Source: Abelmoschus esculentus (taxonomy: Eukaryota; Streptophyta; Magnoliopsida; Malvales; Malvaceae). Taken from it: a stretch of 64,000 bases of DNA. Positions within the stretch are counted from its first letter, which is position 1. Every line of letters starts with the position of its first letter. Location: assembly GCA_035048815.1 (NCBI GenBank), contig JAUCBN010000020.1, positions 8,997,501-9,061,500 of the forward strand, read 5' to 3'. This document shows positions 48,571 to 59,324 of the stretch, one piece after another. The notes under the pieces are model-generated. The model saw only the letters and a program-made list of their open reading frames with translations, was not told where the DNA came from and searched no databases. A program made the translations under genes and the position numbers.

Positions 48571-49590
48571 ATTCCGATGGTGCTGAGTTTATTGGTAGTT
48601 TATCTCTCAAGATACAACAAGAGAGAAAAAAAGTTTTGAGATGTGTTTAAAACTGAGGATTCAATCTCATATTTATAGTAGAGAATTAGGGTAACAGTAA
48701 GCAAATTAGGGATAAAGCTTGATTATCTAGTATTTTAAACTGAATTAAATTCAAATTTAATACTAAAATTAGCCATTATCCCTCCATTATCCACTTGATA
48801 TCTGGAGCAGTTGTAACAAACTTTTTCTAGATATTAAACAAAAATAAATTAAGGAAAAAATATTCACAACGGGTCCCTACGCGCGAGGCACATAGTCATC
48901 TAAAGTCATTCAATGATCTTTATGTGGGTAAGTGTATATAACACTTCTCACTTCATTTATCCTACAATGTGGGATAAGGGGTTCTACATTCCTTATTTTA
49001 TTATTGACCTTCCTACTTTGAGCATCAATTTCTCATTTATCACTCAACAAATTTTAGCATATGAGCTACGTTGTAAAGATCTCGCGGAGTAGAATAAGAA
49101 TCAATAATTTCCTTATTCGAATCCTCATCTTTACTCTTTCAAAATATGCTTCAAAGATGGTCATTTGCTCACTATTTTCCAACAGAAGATTTTTTTTATT
49201 TGATAAAAAAATGTTAGAAGGTGAAAAATTATTAGATGGGTCTTGTTCATCACGTCATCCATGATCCAGTCAATGAGATTATCTATTTTATTGTAATTTC
49301 CAAATAACTATTCACTCCTTAATGATATATGGAAATAGATGAAATTCACCTCGAAAAAAAAATAAGAAAAAAATTCTCATTGGATGAGATCATAGATGAC
49401 ATTAAATATATCTCATCTAATAATTTTTTATTAGAAGGTTAATCATTTTCATCGTTTTAAATTTATAGTTGTAATTATAATATCATAACATTTAATTATC
49501 GTACATAAATTAAAGCGGTTGATAAATAATGTTGGTGAAAATGAAGTAAAATAAAACAAAAGTTTATTACAACTTTAAAATGTATTACAA

Positions 49591-49704
49591 CTTTTTGACA
49601 TTAATCGCTCAATTATTTTGTTGTAATTATTGGTGTTCGAACCCGTAACCTCTAAAAACAACAACCGTTCCGTTAACTACTTAGACTACAAGGTTCGTAC
49701 AAAA
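49591..49704 (-). repeat. tRNA-derived SINE-like repeat, copy A
   Basis: On the minus strand a box A-like segment (GTCTAAGTAGTTAACGG) precedes a box B-like GGGTTCGAACACC by about 25 nt. It aligns along its length with copy B at 49951-50062. No target duplication or poly(A) end was identified. Confidence 0.5.
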
Positions 49705-49950
49705 ATGTATTACAACTTAATAATCTATAAATGTATAAACTTAAATGATTAAATATAACATAAGTATTAGATAACAAATGTATAAACTAAAATTAAGAAA
49801 TAAGATTAATCACAATTTATTACGACTTAATTCTTTTAAAAAAAATTGAGCTCTTAAATCTTATAGAATATTTTTACAAGGCTAAATTCTCAATTTTGTT
49901 ATCAGAAATTACTCAATAAGTGATATCTATTTTAGAATATAATTTTAACC

Positions 49951-50062
49951 ATTTGACATTGATCGCTCAATCACTTTATTGGCATTACTGGTGCTCGAAT
50001 CTATGACCTTTAGAAAGAACAACCGTTTCATTAACCACTTGAATTAGAAGACTCGTACAATA
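49951..50062 (-). repeat. tRNA-derived SINE-like repeat, copy B
   Basis: Minus-strand TTCAAGTGGTTAATG (box A-like) and AGATTCGAGCACC (box B-like) have the same spacing as in copy A. The two copies have the same orientation, about 360 bp apart, and differ at many positions. Confidence 0.5.
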
Positions 50063-50354
50063 ATTTTTTAGATTTGACGTGAAATCAACCTAATTAATTC
50101 AAGGCAACTACATAGATAAGAAAAAAAAAACCCTATAAATCAACCAATAATTTTCTAAATGCAGTAGCATAACAGTCAGCAACCAAATTTTTGTAGTCCA
50201 TAGAAATAGGATAAAACAACTTATAACATGAATAGAATCAATAAACTTATATTAAAATAAAGCAAAATAAAAAAAATATAAATAAAAAAATAAGAATTAA
50301 CAGATTTAAATTCATAGAATAAAAAAATACATGTCTTTACTTCACAACTTATAC

Positions 50355-52718
50355 TGTAGGACTCGAATTTCGTCCTAAATAAATAATATAAATAATAAAT
50401 AAATAAAAAAATAAAAAAAAAGAAAAGATAAGGGGAAGTTTAGTTTTACTCGGTTACTGAGGGGGAGTTGGAGGCAGTTGAAATCATGGGAAAGTGGGGG
50501 TAATTAAAAGGAAAAAAACAGAGAAAGCAGTGGGGGGGGGGGTTTGATCGAAAAAAAAAGGAAAGCAATTGGAGAAGGAAAGAGACTCGCCGGAGCACTA
50601 TCAAAGCACCATCAGATTCGATTTTAAGGTAAGCGTTTAGTTTATTTTTATTTCGATGCAAAATGGATGTTAAATCAACCCAAACTCAAAAATGGATTCA
50701 AAGTAGGATGCCAATTCGGATTAAGATAAATTTAGGGGTTATTCAAGCAAATTTTAATGTTTAGGAGTGAGTCTAGATCGGTTTTAGGTGTTTGGATCGA
50801 AAAATAAGGGTTTTCCGGTGTTTTCTGGGTGTTTTTAGGGGCTTTTAAAGTTTCCGGTGAGTTTCCCGATAACGGAAATGGTCACCGGCACCGGAAATGG
50901 CCTTTCTGACGGTGGTCGGAGGTCTGGGACGGTGGCCGGAAAACTCGTCGGCGCGGTGACCGGCGGTGGTGATATGGATCTGGTGGCGGAGCACGTGGTG
51001 GTTGATGGCTGTGTTCTTCATGTTCTTCATGAACATGAAGAACATTCAAGTTGTTCTTGGCAAATTGAGGTGTTTGATCCGTTTTAGTGTAGTTTTCTGG
51101 GTTTTTGGGTGTTAGTGTTGAGAGAGTTTAGGAATAGGCCGAGTCGGCCGAGTTGGGGGAGAAGGAAATATGACCGAGTCAACTCGGTCAGGGGAGGTCA
51201 CCCACACGCGAAACGGTGCCGTTTTGCACCCTTAAGGTCCGCGTGTTTTGATCCGGGTCAACCCGGATCCGCGCGTTTCCAGAAAAATGGGAAAATTACT
51301 CCCACGGTCCCCCAGGTTTTGAACCATAGTTCATTTTAGTCCCCAAATCCTTTAATTAAGGCCTAAAACTTCAATTTTTACTCAATTTAACCCCTAATTG
51401 AACTCAATTCGAACCAATAATTCAAAATTTCATCAATTTAGACTTTAATTAGGATTAAATTTAATTTTAAATTTAGATTTAATTTAATTAGATACTTAAT
51501 TGGATTTAATTAAATTTTCTAGGCTTAGAATTAATTTAAATTAATCAGAATTAAGTCTAATTCAACCCCTGAAATCGAATATTTGAATGTTTAATTCATG
51601 CTTCCCGTTCATGCCATGTAATTCCCGTTCTTTTAATTTAATCTTCCGACATTTATTTTCGAGCTCCTATATCTTTTTTTTAAATAAAAGTAATTTAGCT
51701 CTTTTGTCATTTTTATTGTTTTAATTTCTTTATTTAATTGTTTTAATTAATATGTTTGTATACTTTTAAAATCATATAGTATATTTGTTTAGGATGTCAC
51801 TTAATTCACACCTAGATAATTAAAATTAAAGCCTTTTTAGGATTAGTCACTTTAATTAATTAATTAATTAATTAAATAGGAGAGATAATTTAGTAACGAT
51901 GACGTTCTAATCATATATCTCGGATACACTAAGTGGTTAGTGTTTTGACATAACATTATGTTGGCCAATAGTGTACTTTGGTATCGTATTCGGCGCGTCA
52001 TCGAAACATAGAAAATGACAAATAATTTAGGGTTAGAATTCAATAAAATTAATTAGGCAAAACTAGAAACACCAATAGTAATTATTAATTTTGTTTGGTG
52101 TCAAAATGGTAGTGTCCGTGCATTCGGATGTTATCATAATACACCCGGTGAAATTAATAATTTAATAGGGTTTTAAACATTTAATCAATGGAGCCTTTTT
52201 TAGGTTAGAACTTAAAATGAATCAGATAATAAACCGATCATGCATTTAAAACCTTTTGGGTCAGAATTTATATTTCTTTAAATACGAGTTAAGATTTCCT
52301 ATTCTAGGACGTCTTTTTCAAAGCTCGTATTTAAAAGAAATGTACCTTTTTACTCAAAAGGATATTCTTACTCGAGCGATATTTATTCGATAATAATGGA
52401 TTAAATTAAATTATTCGAAATGCCAAAATGCCACGTGTAATTAATAAGGTACCGATTTCGGGCGCTCGTAAGGGTCGTCCTTACGCGTAACCGACTCCCG
52501 AACCAAAATGTTTTCAAAATGAATCTCTGGTTTGTTTTATGGTGTCTGGCCTACCAAAGTGGCCGGTGGCGACTCTCAAGTTTTTAAAATTCAAATAAAA
52601 TATGCTTTTTTAATACCCCGATTTTTCATAAATAATAATTAAAAGTGGTAAAAACTCGATTTTTAAAATTAACTCGCCAGGCTATTTTTCACTTTTCGGT
52701 TTTAAAATGGTCGCGACA
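50355..52718 (+). repeat. 5' LTR of the Tat/Ogre-type element
   Basis: Begins TGTAGGACTCGAATTTCG and ends GGTCGCGACA, 2364 bp. It is followed two bases later by the PBS. It contains a 14-bp perfect inverted repeat at 51012-51044 and G-rich tracts near 50530. The open frames at 50857-51339 are not supported as genes. Confidence 0.9.
51012..51044. repeat. Perfect 14-bp inverted repeat in the LTR
   Basis: TGTTCTTCATGTTC (51012-51025) and its exact reverse complement (51031-51044) are separated by a 5-nt loop TTCAT. It lies inside the LTR, so the structure would be in the transcript's LTR-derived part if transcription starts upstream. Confidence 0.95.
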
Positions 52719-52720
52719 GC

Positions 52721-52740
52721 TTGGCGACTCCGCTGGGGAC
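52721..52740 (+). other. Primer-binding site
   Basis: TTGGCGACTCCGCTGGGGAC directly after the LTR. This PBS type is characteristic of Tat/Ogre elements; a tRNA-Arg primer has been proposed for pea Ogre, which I give from memory. A degenerate version lies at 2580-2599. Confidence 0.8.
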
Positions 52741-53438
52741 TAAAATTTCTTTTTGTGAGTCAGGCCTAATTATTAATTACATGTGGCATTTCGGTATTTC
52801 GAATATAGATATTAATTCAATTCATTATTGTCAAATAAATATCGTTTGGATAAGGATAGTATTTTCATTTTGTGTGATATATCTGTCATTCATGCATCAG
52901 CTCTCGACCCGAGCTTTTACCCTTGAGTGGGAGTTAGATATTGTCCGACGTGATGCTATCCAGCTCCGATTTTCGGATTTTTATCTGCTTCCGGTATACT
53001 AACCTTACGCATCGTGAGGTTTTCACCTCCGTTGTAAGGGACCTATACTACCGAATCGATGTCTTATCGTCGCAGTAGACGGTAACGACAGTTCGGGAAC
53101 CCAGAGTCTAGATCTAAACCCACATGTGTAGAGTAGAAACCTACCCCTATTAGAGCCAGACAGGGACCATAAGATAAGGCGGTATGCTGCCGAAATGCCG
53201 CCGAAATTAGGATTTCTCTGTTTAACTGTTCTCTGGTTAATTTTACGCAACATAAACTGTTCTCTGGTTATTTTAAGTACAATTCCTTTTTGTGATTATT
53301 TTGTTTAAATCTTGTATTCACTGTACTAACACGAATTTTGTTTTGTTTTCCTTTGCTTTATTATTTTGTTTTATTACCTGTCATATCATTTACATTGGCA
53401 TTAAATTCGAGAAACAGTGAAGTTAAAAGTATCCAAAA

Positions 53439-55559
53439 ATGTCTGAAATGATCATTGTAGAAGATGATAATACGGATGTCTGGGGTTGGTCAGAGGCAGT
53501 CCAATATGAGAAAGGAGATAGTTTACCGCCGGGAAGTGTGTCAACAATGAAAGGTTATGTGAAGATCAACACGACTCAGAATCCATGTCTTCAGGAGGTC
53601 CGGGAAATATGGGATCAGTGGACTGATGATATGAGAGAGCAGTTTAAAAAGGAATTTGGGGACATAGCATTACTGTTAAAGGTACCCGTGGATAGACAGT
53701 TACTCAGAGCAATGGCGCAATTCTGGAACCCAGCATATAACTGCTTTACTTTTGGACGAGTTGATATGACACCGACATTGGAGGAATACGAGGTCTTGAT
53801 TAACAGTCCTATGGTTAAGAGAGACAAGATTTATGTTAAGCCGAATAGTACTTCAGGCTTTAAAAAGAAGTTAACTCAGATCACAGGAAAGGCGAAGGAG
53901 TTTTGGGATGAGAAGCTTGCTAGTCGAGATAGTACAGACATGAACGAGGATAAACAGAGGGTTAATTGGAAAGTTTTGAAAGAGTTAATAGTGGATAGTC
54001 GCGAAGAGCCATCAAAGGTAAGAAGGATATATGCTTTATGCATTTATGGATTAGTGTTATTTCCGAGGACCCCAGAACATATAGACCCATCCACTGTCGG
54101 GTTATTCGAGAGGTTAGGTAAAGGCGTGAATCCAGCCCCTGCTATCTTGGCGGAGACATACAGGTCTTTGATAGCATGTAAGAAATCAGGTGAAGGAAGA
54201 TTCTGGGGTTGTGCACAGTTATTGGAGATCTGGTTCAGAGGTCATCGTTGGAATGCACCTTATCATGCGCTAAGGCATACTGTTTCATATTCACCTATTT
54301 TGAAGCATCTGAAGGATTGTGTCATAGAGAAGAAGGACGAGAGACAATGGGAAGAATTCTTTCAGAATTTGACGGATACAGATGTTGTTTGGAAGGCCTG
54401 TTGGTTGAGTAGAGGAACTGTGTTTCTGTATAGATGTGGGGAAATAGATTGGGTCCCATTGCCAGGAGTTTGGGGCGGAACAACTTATTGCCCACTTTTA
54501 GTTTCCAGACAGTTCGGATCTAGACAGTTCATACCTGCTACAGCCGGGATGGCAGGTTTCGAATACGCACACAAGACTGATGGGTATAAGTCAAAGAATG
54601 AAACGATTTTGAGAGTGTGGAAAACACTCAGGAAAGTTCAGCCTTACCAAGATCTGGAAGTCATGGCCAGGTATGACGATTGGAGGACACAGAGAGTAAA
54701 TGATAAGACTTTTCAGAAGATACCCAGGATCGTTGGATCGTCAAGCGGGATTACTCAAGAAGCACCGTCTGTGATAGAGAAACTGAAGCGAGATCGAGAG
54801 CTGGATTATCAGAGATATGAGAAGACGGTTTACGATCTTACGCAAGAGTTAAACATGGCAAAGTATCAGATATTAACGCACGAGAGGAAAGAGAAAGAGT
54901 TGACAGTTCAGAATGAGAAGTTAAGTCGGGATTTGAAAGAACTACAAGAGATGCATGAAGGACACAGGAGAAAATATCAGAAAGGAAGTGGGAGTAAGAA
55001 GATTCTGAGTTCGCCCGATCGCTTGAACAGGTGGGCAAAAGAAAAGGAAGAATACAAGAGGCTCTATGAACAAAAATGTCGCGAAGGACGGGAAGCGGAT
55101 TTTAAAGCAAAGAAGAAATTAGAGAAAGAGCAAGCAAGGAATTTCGAGTTGTTAAACCAGGTGACACAGCTGGAGGAGTTGATTACTAAGTATCACAATG
55201 AAGACAAGGTTCAGATTGAAAGGGAAAAAGAGGGTTTACAACGGAAAGTTGTTTCGCTTGAAAACAAAGTGCAAGAGTTAAGGGAGAAATTAACGAGCTA
55301 TGAGGGAGCTTTACACCAGGATATCGGGCCGTGGAAAGCGAAGTATGAAGCAGCGCAGCGCACCATTCAATATCAAAACAACGAGTTAGTCAGCTTCAAA
55401 GAACAAGTCAGAAGTATTGCCTCTTATGTGCAGATTTTGTCAAAGGAAGCTACAACACTCCTAAAGCAACCTGACATTGAGCTAGAACATGGGGAGGTCA
55501 TCGTACGTTTGCTGCATGAGTTGACCAATCTGGGGATTAGAGCTAGCAGCTTTCTATAG
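53439..55559 (+). CDS. ORF1 protein of the Tat/Ogre-type element (706 aa, upstream of gag)
   Basis: An uninterrupted 706-codon frame in the leader before gag, a position where Tat/Ogre elements carry an extra ORF of unknown function. Residues 95-120 hold the recognisable FWNPAYNCFTFGRVDMTPT.EEY segment, reminiscent of the plant mobile-domain type found in many TE-derived plant proteins. From about residue 445 to 690 the sequence is highly charged and heptad-like, predicting a long coiled coil. No catalytic motif is visible. It is intact although the other ORFs of this copy are broken. Role unknown; self-association through the coiled coil is an inference. Confidence 0.85.
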   Translation: MSEMIIVEDDNTDVWGWSEAVQYEKGDSLPPGSVSTMKGYVKINTTQNPCLQEVREIWDQWTDDMREQFKKEFGDIALLLKVPVDRQLLRAMAQFWNPAYNCFTFGRVDMTPTLEEYEVLINSPMVKRDKIYVKPNSTSGFKKKLTQITGKAKEFWDEKLASRDSTDMNEDKQRVNWKVLKELIVDSREEPSKVRRIYALCIYGLVLFPRTPEHIDPSTVGLFERLGKGVNPAPAILAETYRSLIACKKSGEGRFWGCAQLLEIWFRGHRWNAPYHALRHTVSYSPILKHLKDCVIEKKDERQWEEFFQNLTDTDVVWKACWLSRGTVFLYRCGEIDWVPLPGVWGGTTYCPLLVSRQFGSRQFIPATAGMAGFEYAHKTDGYKSKNETILRVWKTLRKVQPYQDLEVMARYDDWRTQRVNDKTFQKIPRIVGSSSGITQEAPSVIEKLKRDRELDYQRYEKTVYDLTQELNMAKYQILTHERKEKELTVQNEKLSRDLKELQEMHEGHRRKYQKGSGSKKILSSPDRLNRWAKEKEEYKRLYEQKCREGREADFKAKKKLEKEQARNFELLNQVTQLEELITKYHNEDKVQIEREKEGLQRKVVSLENKVQELREKLTSYEGALHQDIGPWKAKYEAAQRTIQYQNNELVSFKEQVRSIASYVQILSKEATTLLKQPDIELEHGEVIVRLLHELTNLGIRASSFL

Positions 55560-55722
55560 TTGTTGATTATTTATCTTTGTATATGAACTTTTTAGACAAA
55601 CGGATGTTTTTAAGATACTGTTCTTCGAATACAATGCCTTATTGCATACATACATTCATGCATTTATGCATCATTTGCATCATTAATTTTAAAAATAATA
55701 ATTTTTAATAATAAAAGGTTCT
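55560..55722 (+). other. ORF1-gag spacer with splice-acceptor-like end
   Basis: 163 bases between the ORF1 stop and the gag frame, with repeated GCAT words and an AG just before the gag coding similarity. The first gag ATG (55795) lies 24 codons inside the coding similarity (STRSRAKKSAM), so gag may be reached by splicing or another non-standard start. The polypyrimidine signal is weak. Confidence 0.35.
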
Positions 55723-56940
55723 GTGGCAGTGAATACTTTAATCGCAATCATACCGCATTCATATTCAACACGGTCACGTGCTAAAAAGTCAGCAATGGAA
55801 GAAAGATTAAAGAAGTTAGAAGATGATCGCGTGGAGTTTCAGAATCGACTAGAGGGAATAGAAAATAGCATGAAGGACACCATTGCTAAAGCACAAGCAG
55901 ATATTATCAGTCAGTTAACAGCTTTGATAAGACCGAAAGAATCAGAGAAGGACAAAGCACCGGTTGGTGGATCAAGTGAAGCTGAGGGACAAACGGATGT
56001 TGCATCTCATGTGAAAGGGCAACCTGAAGTGCAGTCGGTACCTACAAAGGTTCAATTTGACCAAACGGGAGCATCTGCAAGTCATCCCGTAGAAGTTGCT
56101 GATTTTACTACTCCGAATGTTGAAGAGGTCCTGGATCTCAACTTCATGAGCGAGGTGGACAAAGTGCGTCAAGACATGGAGAAGAAATACGCTGATCATT
56201 TCAAGGCGTTAGAAGCAAAAATACAGAAGATACAGGGGGCGACCGATCTAGATACTGATGCATTTGATCTAGGGTTGGTGTCTGATTTAGTTTTACCACC
56301 GAAATTTAAAATGCCAGATTTTGAGAAATATGACGGAACGACGTGCCCGAATGCTCATATGACTATGTATTGCCGCAAGATGGATGCTTTCAACAGAGAT
56401 GAGAAGTTGTTGATTCATTGCTTCCAAGATAGTTTAACAGGTTCGGCGTTGCGATGGTATACATAGTTGAGTCGAGCAAATATAAAGACATGGAAAGACT
56501 TATATCGTGCCTTTCTAGAGAATTACAAGCACGTGTCAGAAATGGGACCTACTAGAGTAATGTTACAATAGATGGGACAGAAGTCGAATGAGACGTTCAG
56601 ACAGTATGCCCATAGGTGGAGGGATTTGGCTTCCCAAGTACAACCCTCACTGGTTGAAAGTGAAATGACCAATATGTTTGTTGATACATTGAAGGGTTTG
56701 ATGTACGATCGTTTGTTTACCAATACTTCGATGCAAAGCTTTTCCCAAATTGTTGCTATGGGAGAGCTTGTGGAAGCAGCCATGAAGAGTGGAAAGATAG
56801 AAGGACCTGATAGCTCTAAGAGGAATTTTAGGAAGAAGGATAGCGAAGTGAACAACGCCGTTGTGTATACGGCGCCGAGAAATGTGACAATTTCTAAGCC
56901 GGGGGCAGGAGCCAGTAGCTCACAGAGTTCAAGCAAGTAG
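55723..56940 (+). pseudogene. gag of the Tat/Ogre-type element, two internal TAG stops
   Basis: The capsid-like retrotransposon gag domain spans the first stop: PKFKMPDFEKYDGTTCPNAH and HCFQDSLTGSALRWY before it, LSRANIKTWKDLYRAFLENY after it, then NETFRQYAHRWRDLASQVQP and the C-terminal SQIVAMGELVEAAMKSGKI. In-frame TAG codons are at 56464-56466 (where homologues have Gln, by family knowledge) and 56569-56571. The frame ends at TAG 56938-56940, because the following protease region continues in another frame. Gag packages RNA into particles in active elements; this copy cannot make a full one without readthrough. Confidence 0.85.
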
Positions 56941-58301
56941 GACATTTCACGAGGAACGGAAGATGTTATTCGCCTGTTCAGGAGAAGGAAGAAGAGAAAA
57001 CAAGGAGTGTTGAGAAGAAGAAGATTTTTGAAGATCCAGTGCCGAAAATAAACGAGCCCGTTACTGAGGAACAAGCGCATGAGTTTCTGAGATTCTTGAA
57101 GCACAGTGAGTACAATATTGTTGAGCAGTTGAGGAGACAATCATCAAGAATTTCCATTCTTGATTTGTTGTTGAGTTCCGAAGGACACCGTAATGCTTTG
57201 TTGAAGGTGTTAAACCAGACGTTCGTCCCGAATGATATATCGGTGAACAAGCTGGATCGGATTGTTAATCATATTACTGCCGACAATTACATAACATTTG
57301 CTGATGATGAGATCCCGGATGGTGGAATGGGGTCTATTAAAGCTTTAAACATTACGACCCACTGTAAGGGTCATGTCATACCGGGGGTGTTGATCGATAA
57401 TGGGTCAGCATTAAACGTATTACCGTTAGTGACTCTGCAAAGGTTACCAATTGACAGTGCCCATATGAAGAGCTATCAGAACGTAGTCAGAGCATTTGAT
57501 GGAACAACGAGGGACGTGTTGGGCAGGATAGAAGTCCCGTTGCTGATTGGGCCGGCTGTGTACAATGTGGATTTCGTTGTCATGGATATCAAGCCCACGT
57601 ATAACTGTTTGCTTGGAAGACCTTGGATTCATTCTGCCGGGGCAGTGTCGTCATCTCTGCATCAGAAGTTGAAATTCGTGATATATGGGAAGCTCGTGTG
57701 TGTTGGGGCAGAGGAAGACATTATTGCTTCAGTTTCTACTGATACGCCGTACATCTAGGCGAGTGAGGATGCATTGGAGTGTTCTTTCAGGGCGTTGGAG
57801 TTCATCAATGCCGCGTTTGTTGCCGAAGGCGCAAAGTTTCCGTGCCCAAGATTGTCGAACTGCACAGAAATGACTGTTAAGCAAACTCTTGGTAAAGGAG
57901 CCAAGACTGGAAAAGGATTAGGAAGGAAATTGCAAGGAAGCTTACGTCCAAGACTTGTGGTTATGAAGAAGGGTCGAGCTGGATTAGGTTTTTCAATGGA
58001 GGCATTTTGGAAGAAGTATGGGAAAGCTGCAGCTAAGAAGCCGATCTCATTGAGTTCAAAGATCGACTTTATATCTCATGGATTTGTGAATGTGACTGAG
58101 CAAGCGGAGAAGAATCGTCAAGAGGCTGTCAGGCTACAAGAGCAAGAAATTTTCGGGGATGCTTTCGATGGTTTGTTGGTGGGAGGAATTTCTGAAGGAC
58201 CAAGAACGAATTTTCTGGAAGGAATCCGTCCATGTCTCCCTGGCGAAACTCTGAAAAATTGGACTGCAGAGGATTTACCTGTAGTATTTAAAACAAAGTA
58301 A
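56937..58301 (+). pseudogene. Protease region of the Tat/Ogre-type element, one TAG stop
   Basis: Coding similarity continues from 56937 in a different frame from gag (GHFTRNGRCYSPV), so a one-base length change lies at the junction. A retroviral-type aspartic protease follows, with active-site segment GVLIDNGSALNVLP (about 57387-57425) and a CLLGRPWIHSAGAV block. Having DNG rather than DTG is usual in this lineage, as I recall. A TAG at 57756-57758 interrupts the frame. After it, VKQTLGKGAKTGKGLG and a G-patch-like stretch lead to the frame end at the intron donor (58298). Confidence 0.85.
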
Positions 58302-58510
58302 TGCCAAAAACTAACCTATTACTTTTGCCCGCAAGTATAGGGGATTTTCTGTAAAGGGCTTTTACATATTTCACTTGCAAACGATGTTTTTCTTTTAATT
58401 CTCAAATGGCAAACGTTTTTTTTTCTTTTCTTTCATTCATTCATTTATTTATTATTTTATTTATTCATTCATTTATTATTCCTTTCCAAATATATAAGTT
58501 TTCTTCGCAG
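58298..58510 (+). other. Putative intron between protease and reverse transcriptase
   Basis: It begins GTAATGCC and ends with a long T-rich tract followed by TTCTTCGCAG. It contains the TAA stop of the upstream frame, and its 213-nt length is a multiple of three. Removing it joins the upstream frame (VFKTK) to PINDNMSDS in frame. Splicing at this place is known for pea Ogre-type elements, so this is a strong candidate though not proven here. Confidence 0.75.
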
Positions 58511-59324
58511 GTTCCCAATCAACGATAACATGAGTGACTCTGTGCCTAATTCCGAAATAGATTTGGAAAAGATCTCTTGTCTAACAGATATTAATGAGTG
58601 TGAAGGTAATGCGGATTATGAGGTTCCCGAAGAATTATTAAAGTTGATAGAAAAAGAAGATAAACAGATCATGCCATACAAAGAAGAAATAGAGATTCTG
58701 AATCTGGGTTCTGAAGAATTGAAAAGAGAAGTTAAGATTGGGGCAGCGTTCTCAGCTGGGGCAAAGCAAGATTTGATTGATTTGTTGCGAGAGTTCAAAG
58801 ATGTTTTTGCATGGTCCTACCAAGATATGCCGGGATTGAATACTGACATTATGGTGCACAAGTTGCCAATTAGACCAGAATGCAAGCCAGTACAGCAGAA
58901 GCTCAGACGGTTGAAACCAGAGATGCTTTTGAAAATCAAAGAAGAGGTTCAGAAACAGATTGATGCGGGATTCTTACAGGTGGCAGCGTATCCAGAATGG
59001 GTGGCAAACATAGTTCCAGTACCGAAGAAAGACGGGAAAGTAAGAATGTGCGTGGATTACAGAGATCTGAATAGAGCGAGTCCGAAAGATAACTTTCCTC
59101 TACCTCATATAGATGTTCTGGTTGATAACACATCAGGGCATTCGTGGTTCTCTTTTATGGACGGCTTTTCAGGTTACAATCAAATCAAAATGAATCTGGA
59201 GGATATGGAGAAGACGACTTTTACTACACTGTGGGGTACGTTTTGTTATAAAGTCATGCCTTTTGGGTTGAAAAATGCTGGGGCAACGTACCAGAGGGCT
59301 ATGGTACATTATTTCATGATATGA
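58511..59324 (+). pseudogene. Reverse transcriptase, N-terminal part (frameshifted before YVDD)
   Basis: Coding similarity starts at the acceptor and includes the first ATG at 58530. RT blocks in order: MCVDYRDLNRASPKDNFPLP, FMDGFSGYNQIKM, and CYKVMPFGLKNAGATYQRAM. About 59304, just after QRAM, a one-base deletion shifts the frame and it stops at 59322-59324. The rest of the RT, including the catalytic YVDD, is in the next frame, so RT is non-functional in this copy. Confidence 0.9.

Larger units (their letters stand above)
48571..50354. other. Intergenic sequence left of the young gypsy element
   Basis: No protein-coding gene is recognised. It holds two diverged tRNA-derived repeats listed separately; the last 5 bases (50350-50354, TATAC) are the candidate left target duplication of the Tat-type element, whose right partner lies beyond the window. 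Confidence 0.4.

Noticed and set aside
50857..51339. GC-rich open frames in the 5' LTR
   Set aside because: They lie in the LTR untranslated region, and the part with HEHEEHSS derives from the palindrome; no coding evidence.
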